Source: Rotaria macrura (Eukaryota; Rotifera; Eurotatoria; Philodinida; Philodinidae). Taken from it: DNA of 64,000 bases. The notes beneath the pieces were generated by a model that saw only the letters and a program-made list of their open reading frames with translations, had not been told where the DNA came from and did no database searches. Numbering within the stretch: position 1 is the first letter of the stretch; each line of letters opens with the position of its first letter. Location of the stretch: contig OENT01000633.1 of the NCBI GenBank assembly GCA_900239685.1, positions 26,524 through 90,523 of the forward strand, in the 5' to 3' direction. Positions 51,584 through 63,682 of the stretch are shown one piece after another. The position numbers and the translations under genes are program-made.

Positions 51584-54500
51584 CTAGTGACAATTTTGAC
51601 AATCTTTGGTACATAATTTGCCTTTGTCTAATCGACACCTACATCCACCTGATGTATCACCGCGACCGCCTGGACCCCATCGTGGACCACGCGTTGGCCA
51701 CTAAATCAAAATAGGTTTTGATGGTAACTAGAAAAGAAGAGCTGCGAAATAGAAAACTTACACAAATTTCCATTTTACATTGTGTACATTGTAACCAATC
51801 ACAACCAGACAATTTTTGTATTATGACTTGACAACCAGGACTAGAACATTTTCACACATTATGAATGAAAACAAGATCAAAAATAAAATATTTACCAATG
51901 CATGGCTTCTTTCCTTTTGATCATTTCCTATCCACAATAATTTCATTGAAGATTATTTTCATTGTAATTTAATATTAATTTTACCTCTAAATGTTCTTGA
52001 TCCTTGCGAGCTGTTATATCGTTCATTGCTCGAATTTTAAGGTCTTCTTGATATTCTAGACCTGTAGATATACATGTATAGAATCGAAAAATAAGTATAA
52101 TAATACTTACAATTTTGACCTTCGTGTACAGCTACACAAGTCATACAGATCCAATGTTTACATCCCTATTTTTAAAAAAGTAGCTTTTAGTTAAAGATCT
52201 CGAAAATAGAATATTGAACATACATCACAATAGACAATATTATTTCCTTGTACTTGTTCAATGAACCACCATTGCTTACAATCGGGTGTTATACAATGAA
52301 ACGTTTTATGCCGACTTTCTGCCCAGCGTACACCAATTTCATTTAATCTATCGACTAATTTTTGATCTCGCTTCATATCTTTCACAATCTAATTATTCAA
52401 TTGAAAAATATGAATTTTTCCAATTTGTTCACTAGTGAATAAAAGCTTTCTTTCTTACTCCACGTAGTTCTCGTTCACCGATAATAGTATTGCAATCATC
52501 ATGCGGACATTTCAGTAATGGTTCCGTACTTGTTTCAATCATTTGTAATACGCAACGTTTACACATTGGGTGTAAACAATGATGAAATAAAACACCTTTT
52601 GTTTTTGGGATTAATTCATAGCATATGATACATTCAAATTCATCATTATTTTTATAATAAGCAGCATGCGCTTGTTCCCGTAAATCTTCTCGAAAGGCTT
52701 TTGAATCTTCTTGATACCTTAGTAACTGTTTTTCTTGTTCGTGTACAAAATGAAGATATTCAATATTTGTCATATAAATACTTCCACAACCGACACATAT
52801 CGATGCTGAATCATTATTACAATTGTGATGTGAACAAATAACACAATACCAGTTTGGCGGCTAAAATAGTATTCGAAAAACAATGACAATCAATAAAACT
52901 AAAACTATGTCATGCTATTATCATTACTGGCTGTGTTGTTATAGTAGTAAAACAAGTTGAATCAGGATGATTTAGAGTGTTTTCACTTGTTGAAGTTTTT
53001 ACTTTTGGTTCAACACTTGTTTGTTCAGACTATGATGAAGAAATGGATTTTAAAAAAGTACAATTTTATTTGCTGAAATTGAGTCGTTACATTTTGTTGT
53101 GTTTTCGATTCCTTAAGACATTGGTCAAGTAAATCTTGTCGAAGACGTCGACATACTTTACATGATTTACGTGAAGACGAATTATACGTATGACAATCGG
53201 CACATTCCCAATAAGCCGACTAGAATAAAGCAATGTGCATAAGCATTGATTGATATCTAATGGATACTTTTTATTTACCACTGGTGCTACTACGTTCGAA
53301 GATGATTCGTTTGTTGTCTAAAGAAAATAGTACTTATAGAATAAATGTTTCGAGCTTCTTCTATGTAAAGATAAACTCAAATTTCTAGTAGATTTTTGAA
53401 CGTTGTTTTAAATTTATACAACTTCGTAAAGAAATCATTTTTCGGTAAATCGTATGTTTAATGTTACGAGAATATTGTGGAAACTAACAGGAACAACGAA
53501 GATATTTATTCTTACATTTCTAATTGAAGATGTAGCCATATCTCATTATCTAAAATCTGAAAATTAATATCTAAAATTAAAAATTCTATAGAAAATACTA
53601 ATTAACTATTTCTCAGTCTCAATTAATGATGAAAGAAAGAAATTCTAAACAAATTAATAGTCTCAGTCTGTACGCATTGCTGAGCACATGGAACAACGCA
53701 TGCAATTTTGATCATTATGTTTGTTACAAAGTGAACATACCCAGCGACCCTATTCACAAAATAAAAATAAACTAAACGAGAATTGATTGGAGTAAAACAA
53801 AAAGAGAACAATTACCGTTGTTCGAAATTGTTTTGTAGGTGACAAGAAAAACAAAACAAATAGAGAATTAGGTCCCACATGTAAATCTCTCATTGTTGAA
53901 TCATCATGAACTAAATTGCCATTTGCAAAAAAATATTGATTAGTTGGAGAATATTGATATGCAATTTCAAACTGCGCAGAAAGCAGGAAAATCGATGTAA
54001 ACATGGTTTAGTTTACGTTTGTTTTTTATTCTACATACAACTGCACGCAATTCACGAACTGTGGTTGATTGAAAGACATCTACAGGAACTTTTGCACCAT
54101 GTTGATTGATACCATACTCATCACCATCCAGTTGAACATATATTCTATGCATTAGAAAAATAGTTATAAAATTTATTGAACATCAATACTTTATATGAAA
54201 CAAACGTGAATTCTTTATCATTGTTCAGGTTTTTTGGTGGCTTCATTCGAAGTGGAATATTTGGAACAGCTAGTTTAGAAGCTAAATGTGCAGCAGCGTT
54301 TGCCTCACCTTTTTCTATGTGTTCCCCCAAACGACGAACATCAAGTAGAAGTTCTATGAAATAAAATACTTCAAATTCTATTGTTGTAACAATATCGTTC
54401 TTTTTATTTACTTAAACAATTCCGACTACTAATATGTTTAAATGAAATTCTATTTGAAAAAATATTTTATGAATATCTCACCCTTTGGAGCAACCACAGG

Positions 54501-55030
54501 TGATTTTGGAATTGGAGGTTGTTCATTAGTATCAAAATCGAAGGGGTTTCTGCTATCATCATCATCATCATCATCGTTGTCGTCGTCATCATCATCCGTA
54601 CTTTGATCTGATTCATCGAACACTGTGGTCAAACGTCGACCAGATATTATATCTTTGAAACATGTATCTATTTCTTTATGAAATTCTTCGGATCCATCAT
54701 CATTTAACCATAGTCGATAAATACCACTGCTAGTGCGAATTTGATCTGGAGCATTGGCTGATGGTTTATATTCATATTGATTTGATTCTTTTAATGGAAT
54801 ATTGAAAATCTCCTACAATAGAGTATTGTTTAAATAAGTATATATCTGAACTCTTATTTTCATTGTTATACTGCTCTGCTATTTTGTACATCGACAGCTC
54901 GTAGAGAATAATCAGTGCCAACATATTTTCTCAATTCAACGACTGATCTGTCGGAGTAATCATGTTGTTCACGTTCCTGATCAAATGGAACAAATTGAAT
55001 ACGAGATTTACAATAAGCTTTGACACTCAT
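51584..55030 (-). CDS. RBCK1: Composite SHARPIN/HOIL-1-type RBR E3 ubiquitin ligase
   Basis: RBR ligase of the HOIL-1 family, which forms ester-linked ubiquitin and is a LUBAC subunit in vertebrates. Seventeen exons, high to low: 54872-55030, 54482-54812, 54206-54353, 54039-54144, 53816-53971, 53674-53749, 53516-53541, 53279-53317, 53091-53219, 52928-53029, 52459-52860, 52224-52388, 52111-52165, 51985-52061, 51896-51927, 51762-51840, 51584-51700. They total 2199 nt, 732 residues (human HOIL-1 510). Domains: PH-like 1-120 as in SHARPIN; acidic linker; LTM-like helices 165-205; UBL 213-300; NZFs at about 302-322, 351-370 and 427-449; RING1 Cys501-Cys547; IBR 590-632; RING2 with catalytic-type Cys681 in GCDWLQC. 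The C-terminus [16 protein letters not shown], ending DCQNCH, is HOIL-1-specific. All zinc ligands are present. The two linker exons between NZF1 and NZF2 are the least certain. The gene lies 184 nt downstream of its truncated paralogue. Confidence 0.85.
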
Positions 55031-55034
55031 TTTA

Positions 55035-55037
55035 TCT
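55035..55037 (-). promoter_or_regulatory. Possible trans-splice acceptor of the RBR ligase gene
   Basis: On the minus strand a T-rich run (TTTTTTTGTAATCTAG) ends 5 nt before the ATG, and the upstream paralogue stops only 184 nt away. This matches the pattern at other starts in the window. Confidence 0.35.
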
Positions 55038-55214
55038 AGATTACAAAAAAATGACAGTTTATAGTCTTCCAGTGTTTATTACATCACAGTCGTAAAAAAA
55101 TTCTAATAAAATCCATTGAATTATTAATGTTTGCAAGAACAAAAATTGATTAAAAGAGTTTAAAAATAAAGAAAAGCAAAGTTATCAATTCGTCCTTTTC
55201 TTGATTTCCTTTCA

Positions 55215-56707
55215 CTACACAATAATGAATGAAATAAAAAGCGAATTCTGTTGAATATCCAATTCTTCCATTGTTGAGTTTTCATAAGCTAAATGTCCAT
55301 TAACAAAAATATACGGATTTGATGGTAAATTACGACAATTATATTGAAGCTGTAATAGAAAATCAAAAACGAAAACCAGGAAGAGATAAGATCAAAAGTA
55401 TTCCAAGTTCTGCTATTTGTCGACTTACAGCATTACGTAATTCGTGAACTTTTGTTGACGGATAAACTTGCATAGTCAAAGCATCATACTTCTGAATGAA
55501 TTTTTCATCATTGCTGTCGAATTGGACTCGGATTGTACTTTCATTCATTGATAAATGAGAACAGAAATCAAATTATTATGATTTTAGTTTGTTACATACA
55601 GAATCTTTTCTTCTGGTCGTGATTCATCAGATGATTCTTTTCGAAGTTGGACACGTTGCGCAGCTAATTTCTTACTTAGTTTAATAGCGTCATCAATATC
55701 CCCTTCTCTGATAGATTGACCCAATCGATGAATATCAACCAGAATATCTGCAAGATTCAAAATAGATGTGAAAAAGAAAGACTAATCAGAAACTTCAATA
55801 AGATAGTTGATAAAATAATACTACAAAACAATAAAGACATGAACTGATATATCTATTCAAAGCAGCATTGTGTCTCAGTGCATCTGGTTTTTCTCAAAAA
55901 TAAAACAATACTGTCACATTGCTTATGGCAATGCTCTTCATGACAACCGATGCTAATCTTTTTGTCAAAATTAAATTCATCTCACTAAATCACTATGTCT
56001 AATTCGAAAAGTCCTTTTTTTTGATACAATCGGATAAAAATGGTGAGAAGAACTTCAAAGAAGAAGAAAATTACACGAATATACTATAACCAGATTTCTA
56101 GAACCATGAGATAAATTCATCCAATTTAGAAACGTTTTCATGAGTTCCACAACAAAAACTAACAACATTTGATGTATCAATGGTAATCTTACTATTTTGA
56201 TCATTTTGGGGTTGTTGCGGTCGCCTTACACCAGGATCTACTGGGTAGTTAATTGGTCGATCAATAGGAGGAGATGGCCGAGGCCGTGGAGGTGAAGGTT
56301 TAGGTGGTTCAGGAGTAGTAATATTTAATTCAGTCTCAATAACAAATTTCAATGCTTCCCGAAATTGTTGACCTGCTGCATTATTCAACCACAGAAAATA
56401 CGTTCCATCATTAGTAGATATTGAATCTGGTTGATCTTCCGGATATCCAAAATTATATTTGTCTGGTTGTCTTAATCGAATATTGAAAATTTCCTGCAAT
56501 AAAGTATCATTTTCATAAATAAATATCGAATTCTAATATTAATCTTACTCTTCTATTATCATCTACATCAATAGCTTGTAATGAGTAGTCAGCGAAATCA
56601 TGTTGTTTCAATTGGATCACTGATCTGTCGGAATATTCACGCCGACCACGACGGTTTTCACGAGGAACGAATTCAATACGAGTTGTACTATATGTTGCGA
56701 CACTCAT
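55215..56707 (-). CDS. SHARPIN-like PH-LTM-UBL protein, tandem paralogue without NZF/RBR
   Basis: Tandem relative of the first half of the adjacent RBR ligase. Exons (high to low) 56549-56707, 56232-56493, 55600-55747, 55429-55537 and 55215-55349 give 813 nt, 270 residues. The exon 2 donor (GTGTAAGG) was chosen by phase. Exons 1 and 3 have exactly the same lengths (159 and 148 nt) and phases as in the ligase gene. The PH-like region shares YSDRSV, LQAIDV and EIFNI with it. A Pro-rich linker (PEPPKPSPPRPRPSPP) replaces the acidic linker. LTM-like ILVDIHRLGQSIREGDIDDA and UBL TIRVQFDSND, then PYIFVNGHLAYENSTMEELD, follow. The frame ends with a stop right after the last UBL strand, so there is no NZF or RBR. 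In vertebrates SHARPIN has PH, LTM, UBL and one NZF. The gene is either a functional short partner or a truncated duplicate; the intact frame and splice sites favour function. Confidence 0.75.
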
Positions 56708-57036
56708 TCTATCAAAACAAAATCTTCGAAAACAGAACAAGAAAAAACAAAGACGTGAATCAAATAATTTCCCAAAAATATGAATCATTTGTTTCCATGT
56801 TTTTCGACTGTTATTTTGTAAATTACAATAAGTAAAAAGCAAATACTGTTATAATCTTATGGAAATAATAATTTTCTTTTCATCATTTTGACTCGGACAT
56901 CAGAACAGATGATATCTCAATAACAGTAGAGGCTGCTGACAATATTTCTATTGGTCGAAACAAACTCACTCCTTCAATCACTAGTATAGTCAACATAATA
57001 CAATAGAATTATTAGGTTTTCTTCCTAGTTTGAAGA
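56708..57036. promoter_or_regulatory. Divergent promoter region between the SHARPIN-like gene and ANAPC15
   Basis: A 329-nt spacer between head-to-head starts. It contains an AG acceptor-like site next to each ATG (minus strand at 56709-56710; plus strand CTTCCTAG ending at 57028) and AT-rich sequence. It is likely to hold both promoters. No TATA consensus stands out. Confidence 0.4.
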
Positions 57037-57529
57037 ATGTCGTCATATCTTTGGCCAACAATAGAAACATTCAAAGTTAACTCGTTATGGTTTCGACCAT
57101 TACAGCCTGGTAGAAAATCGACAAATTTCTATTGAATGTTTTTTTAATTCATTGAATTTTTCTTAGTTCGAGAAGATATTAGTTTAGCTAAATTTGAAGA
57201 AATACTCGAACAGGAACGACGACGTTATCTTGAAAAAGGTAATTGCTGACTTATGTATCTTATAATTTAATTCAATGAATTTAATTGAAGGTTTAAATCT
57301 ACCGTTTCACGGACGAACCGAAATGGACAATGGCGATGTATGATAGTAGACCAAGAAAAAGAATAAAACCAAATTATTGAAATTGTGTTGTGTTTGTTTT
57401 CAGGATGATGAAGACGGAGACGAAGCTGAAGAAGAGAGTGAAGGAGGTGAACAAGATGATGAAATGGATGCACAGCAGGGTCTTGGATCACCAGGAAATG
57501 GCGTTGGTGTCAGTGGAGGAGTGCCGTAG
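57037..57529 (+). CDS. ANAPC15: Anaphase-promoting complex subunit 15 homologue
   Basis: APC15 is a small subunit of the APC/C ubiquitin ligase that promotes turnover of the mitotic checkpoint complex. Exons 57037-57109, 57167-57238, 57291-57337 and 57404-57529 give 105 residues. The N-terminal pattern LWPTIETFKVNSLWFRPLQP parallels the human LFPRVTETLWFNLDRP. It is followed by a charged helix (LAKFEEILEQERRRYLEKGL), then LPFHGRTE, then an extended acidic tail rich in Asp/Glu, as in the family, ending in a Gly-rich stretch. The match rests on short conserved blocks and overall layout, so it is less certain than the large genes. It lies inside a cluster of other ubiquitin-related genes, probably by chance. 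Confidence 0.6.
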
Positions 57530-60500
57530 TCTCAACTATGAAAAGTCAATTTTTTTCTGTCTGATTTTTTTGTAAATAAAAATTAATTTCTTTTCTTACG
57601 AACATAACAAATGTATGTATCTGTACTTTTTTTCAGATTATATGTCCTTATGCAATCAGTAAGATATTAAAGAATTTTCAAAGTACCGAAACGACACGTC
57701 ATTCACTAGAACAGTGGATTTTTTTAACTGAAAAGTATTCTGTTTTTCTTCTTTTTACTGCCATTACAGGCAATATAATTGCCTGAATAGATAAACACAT
57801 GGATATTGGATGTACTGATCAATATTGATTTAGCTTTTGATCACTATCCAGTTTCTCATGACTTAGCATCCAGATCTTCGGTATTAGTAGTTTGAAAGCT
57901 ATATCGACAACGAACATCAATCGATTGAATTCGTTTTCGTGATTCACTGATCATTTACATTATTCAATCATCTTCATTATTTGAGAATTGAGTAAAAACA
58001 TGTTCATCTTTTTTATATGTTCATTTATTTTATATGAAACGTTTCATTTTTATTTTTCTCGTAGAAGAAAATTCAATAGCCAGATATCGTTCGTTCTTTC
58101 TTTTCTTATTGAATTTTACATCGGATACCTACCAAAACTATCTTGGATGTAGTATATCAACGTTTTCATAAAATCGTTCTATGCAACGTTGACATTTAGT
58201 AGAGTCGCATAGGATTACCAATGAAATATGAAATTCGAAGAGACTAGCTCAATTCAGAGTAGTTGGGGGCGCAGCAAATAGAACATTCAGGTGAAAACCT
58301 AACTTTTTGTTTTTATCTTCTCTTGACGAACTTTAAATATGCGTAAATACCGTTCAGGAAAAAGTTACTCACTTTACCGTAAACTTAAATAAGACCTAAG
58401 TATAAATTACATTCACGCAAAAACTATGTGTAACTTAAGTGAAATTCCACTTAATTAAAATGCAAAAGGACAGAAAACAAAGTTGCTCGCAAACAACTCT
58501 CAAGGACATTCGAGCAATTATTATTTTTATTGCTTCAAAAATTTACTAACTGCTATTATTGAATCATCTTCGATTAAGCACCATAACAATATGCATGTGA
58601 ATCACATAGAACTCATTGAATACCTAGAAAATGCTGTTGAAAACAAGTTACTATTTGAAAATTTCCGAATTATTCGCAGAAGAAAATGACAATAATCATC
58701 ATTTTTTCATACCTAGATACTCAGAATCTGTTCGCTACTTTTGCTAGCTACTTGTCAGCAAGTGTTTTATATTTTATTTGTTTTTCGTCTTTGCTTTTTA
58801 TCGTTTTCTCCTCGAAATTTTTACCCTCGACTTAATTCCAGGCTCCACAGTAGTCAATTTTTCCTTGTTTTTTCGATTATTTTAAAGAGCATCCTTCTTG
58901 ATCCTTCTTTTTTTCTTTTTCATGCAAGAAGACCGTGTATATTCTGTACAACAAACATAAGACACTTCGTAGAAATTTAATCCATACGTCAGAAAGAATA
59001 CATAATGAACCAAACGCTATTCTTGAACGTAGATTTATTATTCATTTTTTATTTGAAAATCAATAAATTAAAATTTGTCGAAAATTACAATCTTACGAAT
59101 TTCATCACCTCTTTGTACCATGCTTTCATTAATGTCTTCCTAAGTTAATTTGTTTGATCGATTTTTTCGTTGAGCTGTGCTTTCAAAATAGCTCTGAGAC
59201 GTTACAGATGTGTTTTGAACAATTTTACACATTAGTCCAACTACCGTTGACATAGCTTAATTCGATATTGTATATAGTAGGTATTTTTTGATGAGAAAGT
59301 AGTGTCTTTCGGCACCTAACGTTGTTTTTATGTTGTATGCAATGTGTTGAATATTTTCTAATGTTTTTACAAAACAAGCACTTTCATCTATAGTTTATGA
59401 AGAGTGTAATTAAACGACATGTATATATAATGAAAAACACTTCTTTTCATCTATTAACAAATTAAGTCGCCGTATGTTAAAGGATATCAGTCGGTTAGTT
59501 TTGAAAAACATTTTACGAAAAGTATCGTCCTATTTCGGTTTGATTATTCATTATATATTTTATCGCTACTCTCTTAAATATCCGCCTTCTTTCATTCCAT
59601 GAGCAATATTATCTGTTTCATGTCTTATTGTTTTCTCAATTATATAGGGATGTGTTCTACTATGGTGAGAGAGAGAGAACTTGCGACTCAGAGAATTCAA
59701 ATTTAAAAGCAGTCGTTTGAAACCCGTACTGCTTCCATCAGACGTGCTGCAGAGCGATCTTCTTCCACTTGGAAAGACAATAGTGACAATATATACTACT
59801 GATATTGCGATGATACCAAAAAGCGTCTCTCAGATGTACTAGAGGCCAAGTCATTGTATACTTGAATTAGCTTGAGGTTTTTGTTACCTATTACCAATGG
59901 ATTCATAGGCTGCTTTTACTAAGGACAAAACATATTTGTCTTTCTTTTTATTGTTGGTCAACAAATATCGAAAATAATTATTGCTTTTCTTTGATTTTCT
60001 TCTTTCTTTTTTGAAAAATTCCTTCTCAAAATCCTTCTTTTTCTTATCCCCCCCCCCCACGCTACTGTGTCTGCACTTCTTATGTTCTACTCGTTGCATT
60101 TGTATCGTTCGTATGCATAGGATTTTCTTGTTTTCGTTATTCATGATCTATACGACGCTCCAATCCGTACAATTTTCCTTTCGCTGTGCCTATATCCATG
60201 TAGTAATCGGTAGATTTTAAGAGGCGAGAAAAATGAAAATTACACTTAACACTAGCCTTGTTTTATTTCGATTCTCTCGTTTATTTCACCTCTCTGTTGA
60301 TCATTGAGTCTTGTGATTCTAAAATATTTGTGAAACTAATGAAATCATACGTTGATACTTCTAATAAAATTCTCTTAACCGAATCGGATTACCACTGGAA
60401 TCTTAAACATTATTCTTACGTTTCGAGCATGTTAAGTGTTTAATTTTCGTTCCTGTCTTACAGAAGAGTTTTAGATCTGGAATCGTAGTGAAAAATCCTA

Positions 60501-60679
60501 CTTAGGCGATGATAGTGAACAATTCTAAGTTAGAATCGAACTTTCAATCGTAACATTGTTCATTTTATTTTCTTATGAACACCCTTTTCCTGTACCTACT
60601 TTGGCAGTCACCATAAATATTGAACTTACTTTAATTTTGTTACTGCTCCTTTGAAATTGTTTTATTTTTATTCTATTGC
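57530..60679. other. Intergenic region (3.1 kb)
   Basis: AT-rich, with a short GA repeat near 59668-59679 and a C-run at 60050-60058. An AATAAA-type signal lies near 57575. Frames up to 86 codons are low-complexity (Lys- or Phe/Ser-rich) and not recognised. No gene was seen. Confidence 0.5.
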
Positions 60680-60690
60680 AGATATTTTTC

Positions 60691-62832
60691 ATGTCACTGT
60701 AAGCCGTGAAAGTTATTGTTTTATGTCTATGGGCAAGTAATATGGATTCTCTATTTATATGTTTTAGCACAGGACAGGTATTCTCGGTCATAATTAAAGA
60801 TGACAGAGATCCACCAAATATTCGTAGTTTTCGCAACATGGAGTTAAAATTAACACGGGGCGATAATCCACGACTGTCTTTTCTAGCAGCTCATGACTAT
60901 GAAGTATGCTTATGTTGAAATAAAATTTTATATTCGTGTTGTTCTTCCTAGGTTGTCGAGCAAATTTATTTAAGAGATTGTTCGTACATACCTGAATCAT
61001 CAATAGAAAACGTTAAATGTATTCGTAACAATGTTAAACAGGAAACAATCATTATAGTCGATAAAAACATGGAATGTGTAGATTTATTAGCATATGTAGA
61101 AAACTTTTTAACCAGTACATAGATTTCCAGTTGAGTAGAAGAGGATATTCATTGAATTCTTTTTCATGTTACTTCAAGGATCTCGATCACCTACACCTAA
61201 ACCTATGCCTACACCTACACCTATTATTCCTGATGCAACTGTGAGGCGATTACTTGATGCATTGAAGATGGGCAATGCTGAAAAAGCTGCTCAAGCAGCT
61301 AATGAACTTGCATCAGCACAGGTTCCCATCGAATTCACACTCAGTATGACTAATGAATTTGGTAATGATTCACGACCTCAACCACCAAAGCCTGACATAA
61401 AACCAATTACGTAAATATGCATCATTGAGTTTTTTTTTCTTTCCCACAAGAGTAGTTGCACAGGTTTACTCACAGCTAATGTTTATAAATTGAACATTAT
61501 TTATTTAGTTCTCGATTCATCTTTTAATCATGAAATATATTTCGATATGAAGGATAGTTTGAAAGTAAAAAAAAGCTAAAAGTTAGACTATCATTATTAA
61601 TCATCAGAAGAGTTCAACTATTGTTTGTTGAAGTTTTTCTTAAAATAGGATTCACTCCATTAATGATATACTCTGTCTAGCGTATTATCTATGGCACAAA
61701 TTTAATCTCATAAATTCTAAATTACATAATAAAGATAAAGATAAATAGTAATCAATGCTTGATGCTTATTGTATTCTAGTTATCAAATTAAAAGCATTGT
61801 TTATCATACAAATTTTTTATTATGGATATCATTCATTAAGTACAACGTGACTGCAGGTTTTTCAAAACTATTCTCTCTTGACTGATAAGTATACTACTTG
61901 TCAGTGGCTTTACATGATTATATGCAATTATTACATGTTACATTGACAAGTATCAGCATAAAACATTTGAATCTAAATTTTTTTTCACCTATCACATATT
62001 TTGAAAAGAAAGAAACAGCAAACCAAAACATAAAGTTAGACAGATTCGAAGTGCTCCGCTAATAATCAACAATACTTCTCTCGTTGAAGATTACAATTGA
62101 ATCGTTCATACCATCAGACGAATCACAAATTCTAACTCTATGCAATACAACGTGTGTAAAAAGGACTGATTGATCTGTAAGGGCACACAGAAACAGTTGA
62201 TGTAGACATGGATAAGCGTTGGATAATTTTTTCCCATAGTCACGAAAAAAGATTATGTCCTATCAATGGAGTAGAATAAAATTTAATAAACATAAACCAT
62301 CGGTAATCAATGGACAAAGCGAGATGGACTAATGGTCAACTGAGAAAAAAAAAGTACAACGAAGAAATTTTCTCGAAAACGCACCCTGCCCTATCTTGTT
62401 AAAATTTCCAGTGTTTTAGCCAAGACTGCAGAAAAAAATATATTGTTTTTTATTTTCGAATGTTTATCATTTCTAGACTCGTGCATGTTTTTAATTCTTT
62501 AGTTTAAAACTATCAATCGAAAGTTTTCTGATCCAAAATTGTACGAATGATAAATTCGACGTGGCTATACTTCCAGAAACGACTATAGGAGATCTCAAAC
62601 AAAAGGTACAGAAACAAAGAAAACATTGCCGTATCATTCAAAATTTTTAAATAAAAATATTGTTTTTCTCTAATAGCTGCACGATGATGAAGCGATTCCC
62701 GTACGACAACAATACTGGTTCATTAATCGAGAGCATCTTCCTGATGATTATCGATTCGGTTCTTCAAAACCAACAATAAATGAAAAAACACTCCTTACTC
62801 TTTACATTGCAAAACCACAACATGATGGATAG
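60691..62832 (+). CDS. Divergent SHARPIN-like PH-LTM-UBL protein
   Basis: Third member of the local family. Exons 60691-60698, 60768-60903, 60952-61114, 61179-61410, 62503-62605 and 62677-62832 give 798 nt, 265 residues. The PH-like part has strands around RSFRNMELKLTRGD, FLAAHDYEVVEQIYLRD and QETIIIVDKN, with a closing helix MECVDLLAYVENFL. This is the order seen in the SHARPIN PH domain. A Pro-rich linker (SPTPKPMPTPTPIIPD) follows. LTM-like helices are TVRRLLDALKMGNAEKAAQ, with ASAQVPIEF corresponding to the HOIL-1 segment AEQRVPLSV. The UBL at 180-265 contains LPETTIGDLKQK, QQYWFINREHLPDD and LLTLYIAK. Intron phases from LTM through UBL are the same as in the two minus-strand relatives. 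No NZF or RBR follows. The 8-nt first exon is inferred from phase and from the MS- start shared with the relatives. The last LTM intron is 1092 nt. Confidence 0.68.
61411..62502 (+). other. Long intron of the divergent SHARPIN-like gene
   Basis: GTAAAT donor, TTCTTTAG acceptor; 1092 nt, separating LTM from UBL exons. No gene or repeat was recognised inside. An independent short LTM-only gene ending here is unlikely, because phase and domain order continue across it. Confidence 0.55.
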
Positions 62833-62989
62833 TTTAAAAAAATTTTTTTACTAACATTTCGTTTTTTTATTTTATACATAATTAAAAATAAGAAAACAAA
62901 CGTGTGATATTTCATTTCTTTTCCAATAATTATTGTTCGATTTGTATCTCATTTTCTTTTCTTCTTTCTTTTAATATAACGTCTTTGGT

Positions 62990-63682
62990 ATGAACCTACT
63001 TAGAGTCTTTTATATATTCATGATGACTGGAGTTTCATCTACTATTCATCAATGGAAAATGCAAATCGTTCGTTCTAGTATTCTTGATATTAAAAAACTT
63101 TATCCTAATGTAACAGCTATTGTCAATGCTGCTAATGTATATATGAGAGGAGGTACACTATAAATAAATGAATCTATATTTTACTTTAATTCTCTAATCT
63201 CTATCGTTTTTATAAACATAGGCGGCGGTCTTGATGGAGCGATTCATAAAGTTGCTGGTTCTCAGCTATTAGCTGAATTAAAACAACTTGTGCCACATAA
63301 AGCTCAAACAGCACAAGTCATAACAACGAAAGGATATAAAACCGGTTTCGATTATATACTACATGTTGCTGGTCCAGTTTATTCATCAACAAATCATGAA
63401 GAATCACGACAACTTCTTGAAGCAACATATACAAATGTCATACGTGAAGCTGATAAATTAAAAAATATAACTGCACTTGGTTTACCATCAATCAGCACCG
63501 GTATTTATGGTTATCCATTGCAGGAAGCAGCACCAACAGCAATATTAGTAGTTGCCCGTGAATTATCACAAGCACAAAATTTAAAAACAGTTCTTTTTTC
63601 TATGTTTGAAAAACGTGAATACGATGTATTTAAGAAAGCTTATGAACAATGGCAGACAAAAATGGATGAAAAGGATCTGTAG
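62990..63682 (+). CDS. Macrodomain ADP-ribose hydrolase (MACROD/YmdB type)
   Basis: Appr-1''-p-processing macrodomain, which removes ADP-ribose from proteins or hydrolyses O-acetyl-ADP-ribose. Exons 62990-63152 and 63222-63682 give 207 residues, essentially a single macrodomain. Visible are the ADP-ribose-binding NAAN (46-49), MRGGGGLDGAIH with the catalytic-position Asp59, CTKGYKTGFDYILHVAGP-like segment YKTGFDYILHVAGPVY, and the phosphate loop GLPSISTGIYGYP (141-153). These define the MACROD/YmdB class, not the PARG-like or TARG1 classes. The start could be Met1, Met11 or Met12; the hydrophobic residues 1-12 are probably not a functional signal. The gene is 157 nt after the SHARPIN-like gene and probably co-transcribed with it. 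Confidence 0.85.

Noticed and set aside
53623-53811. Minus-strand frame [13 protein letters not shown]... over the first NZF exon
   Set aside because: Out of frame with the zinc-finger reading [16 protein letters not shown], which has the correct Cys spacing and splice phases.
59884-60220. Opposite-strand frames of 86 and 79 codons near a poly-C run
   Set aside because: Low-complexity Lys-rich and Phe/Ser-rich translations of the same AT-rich tract.
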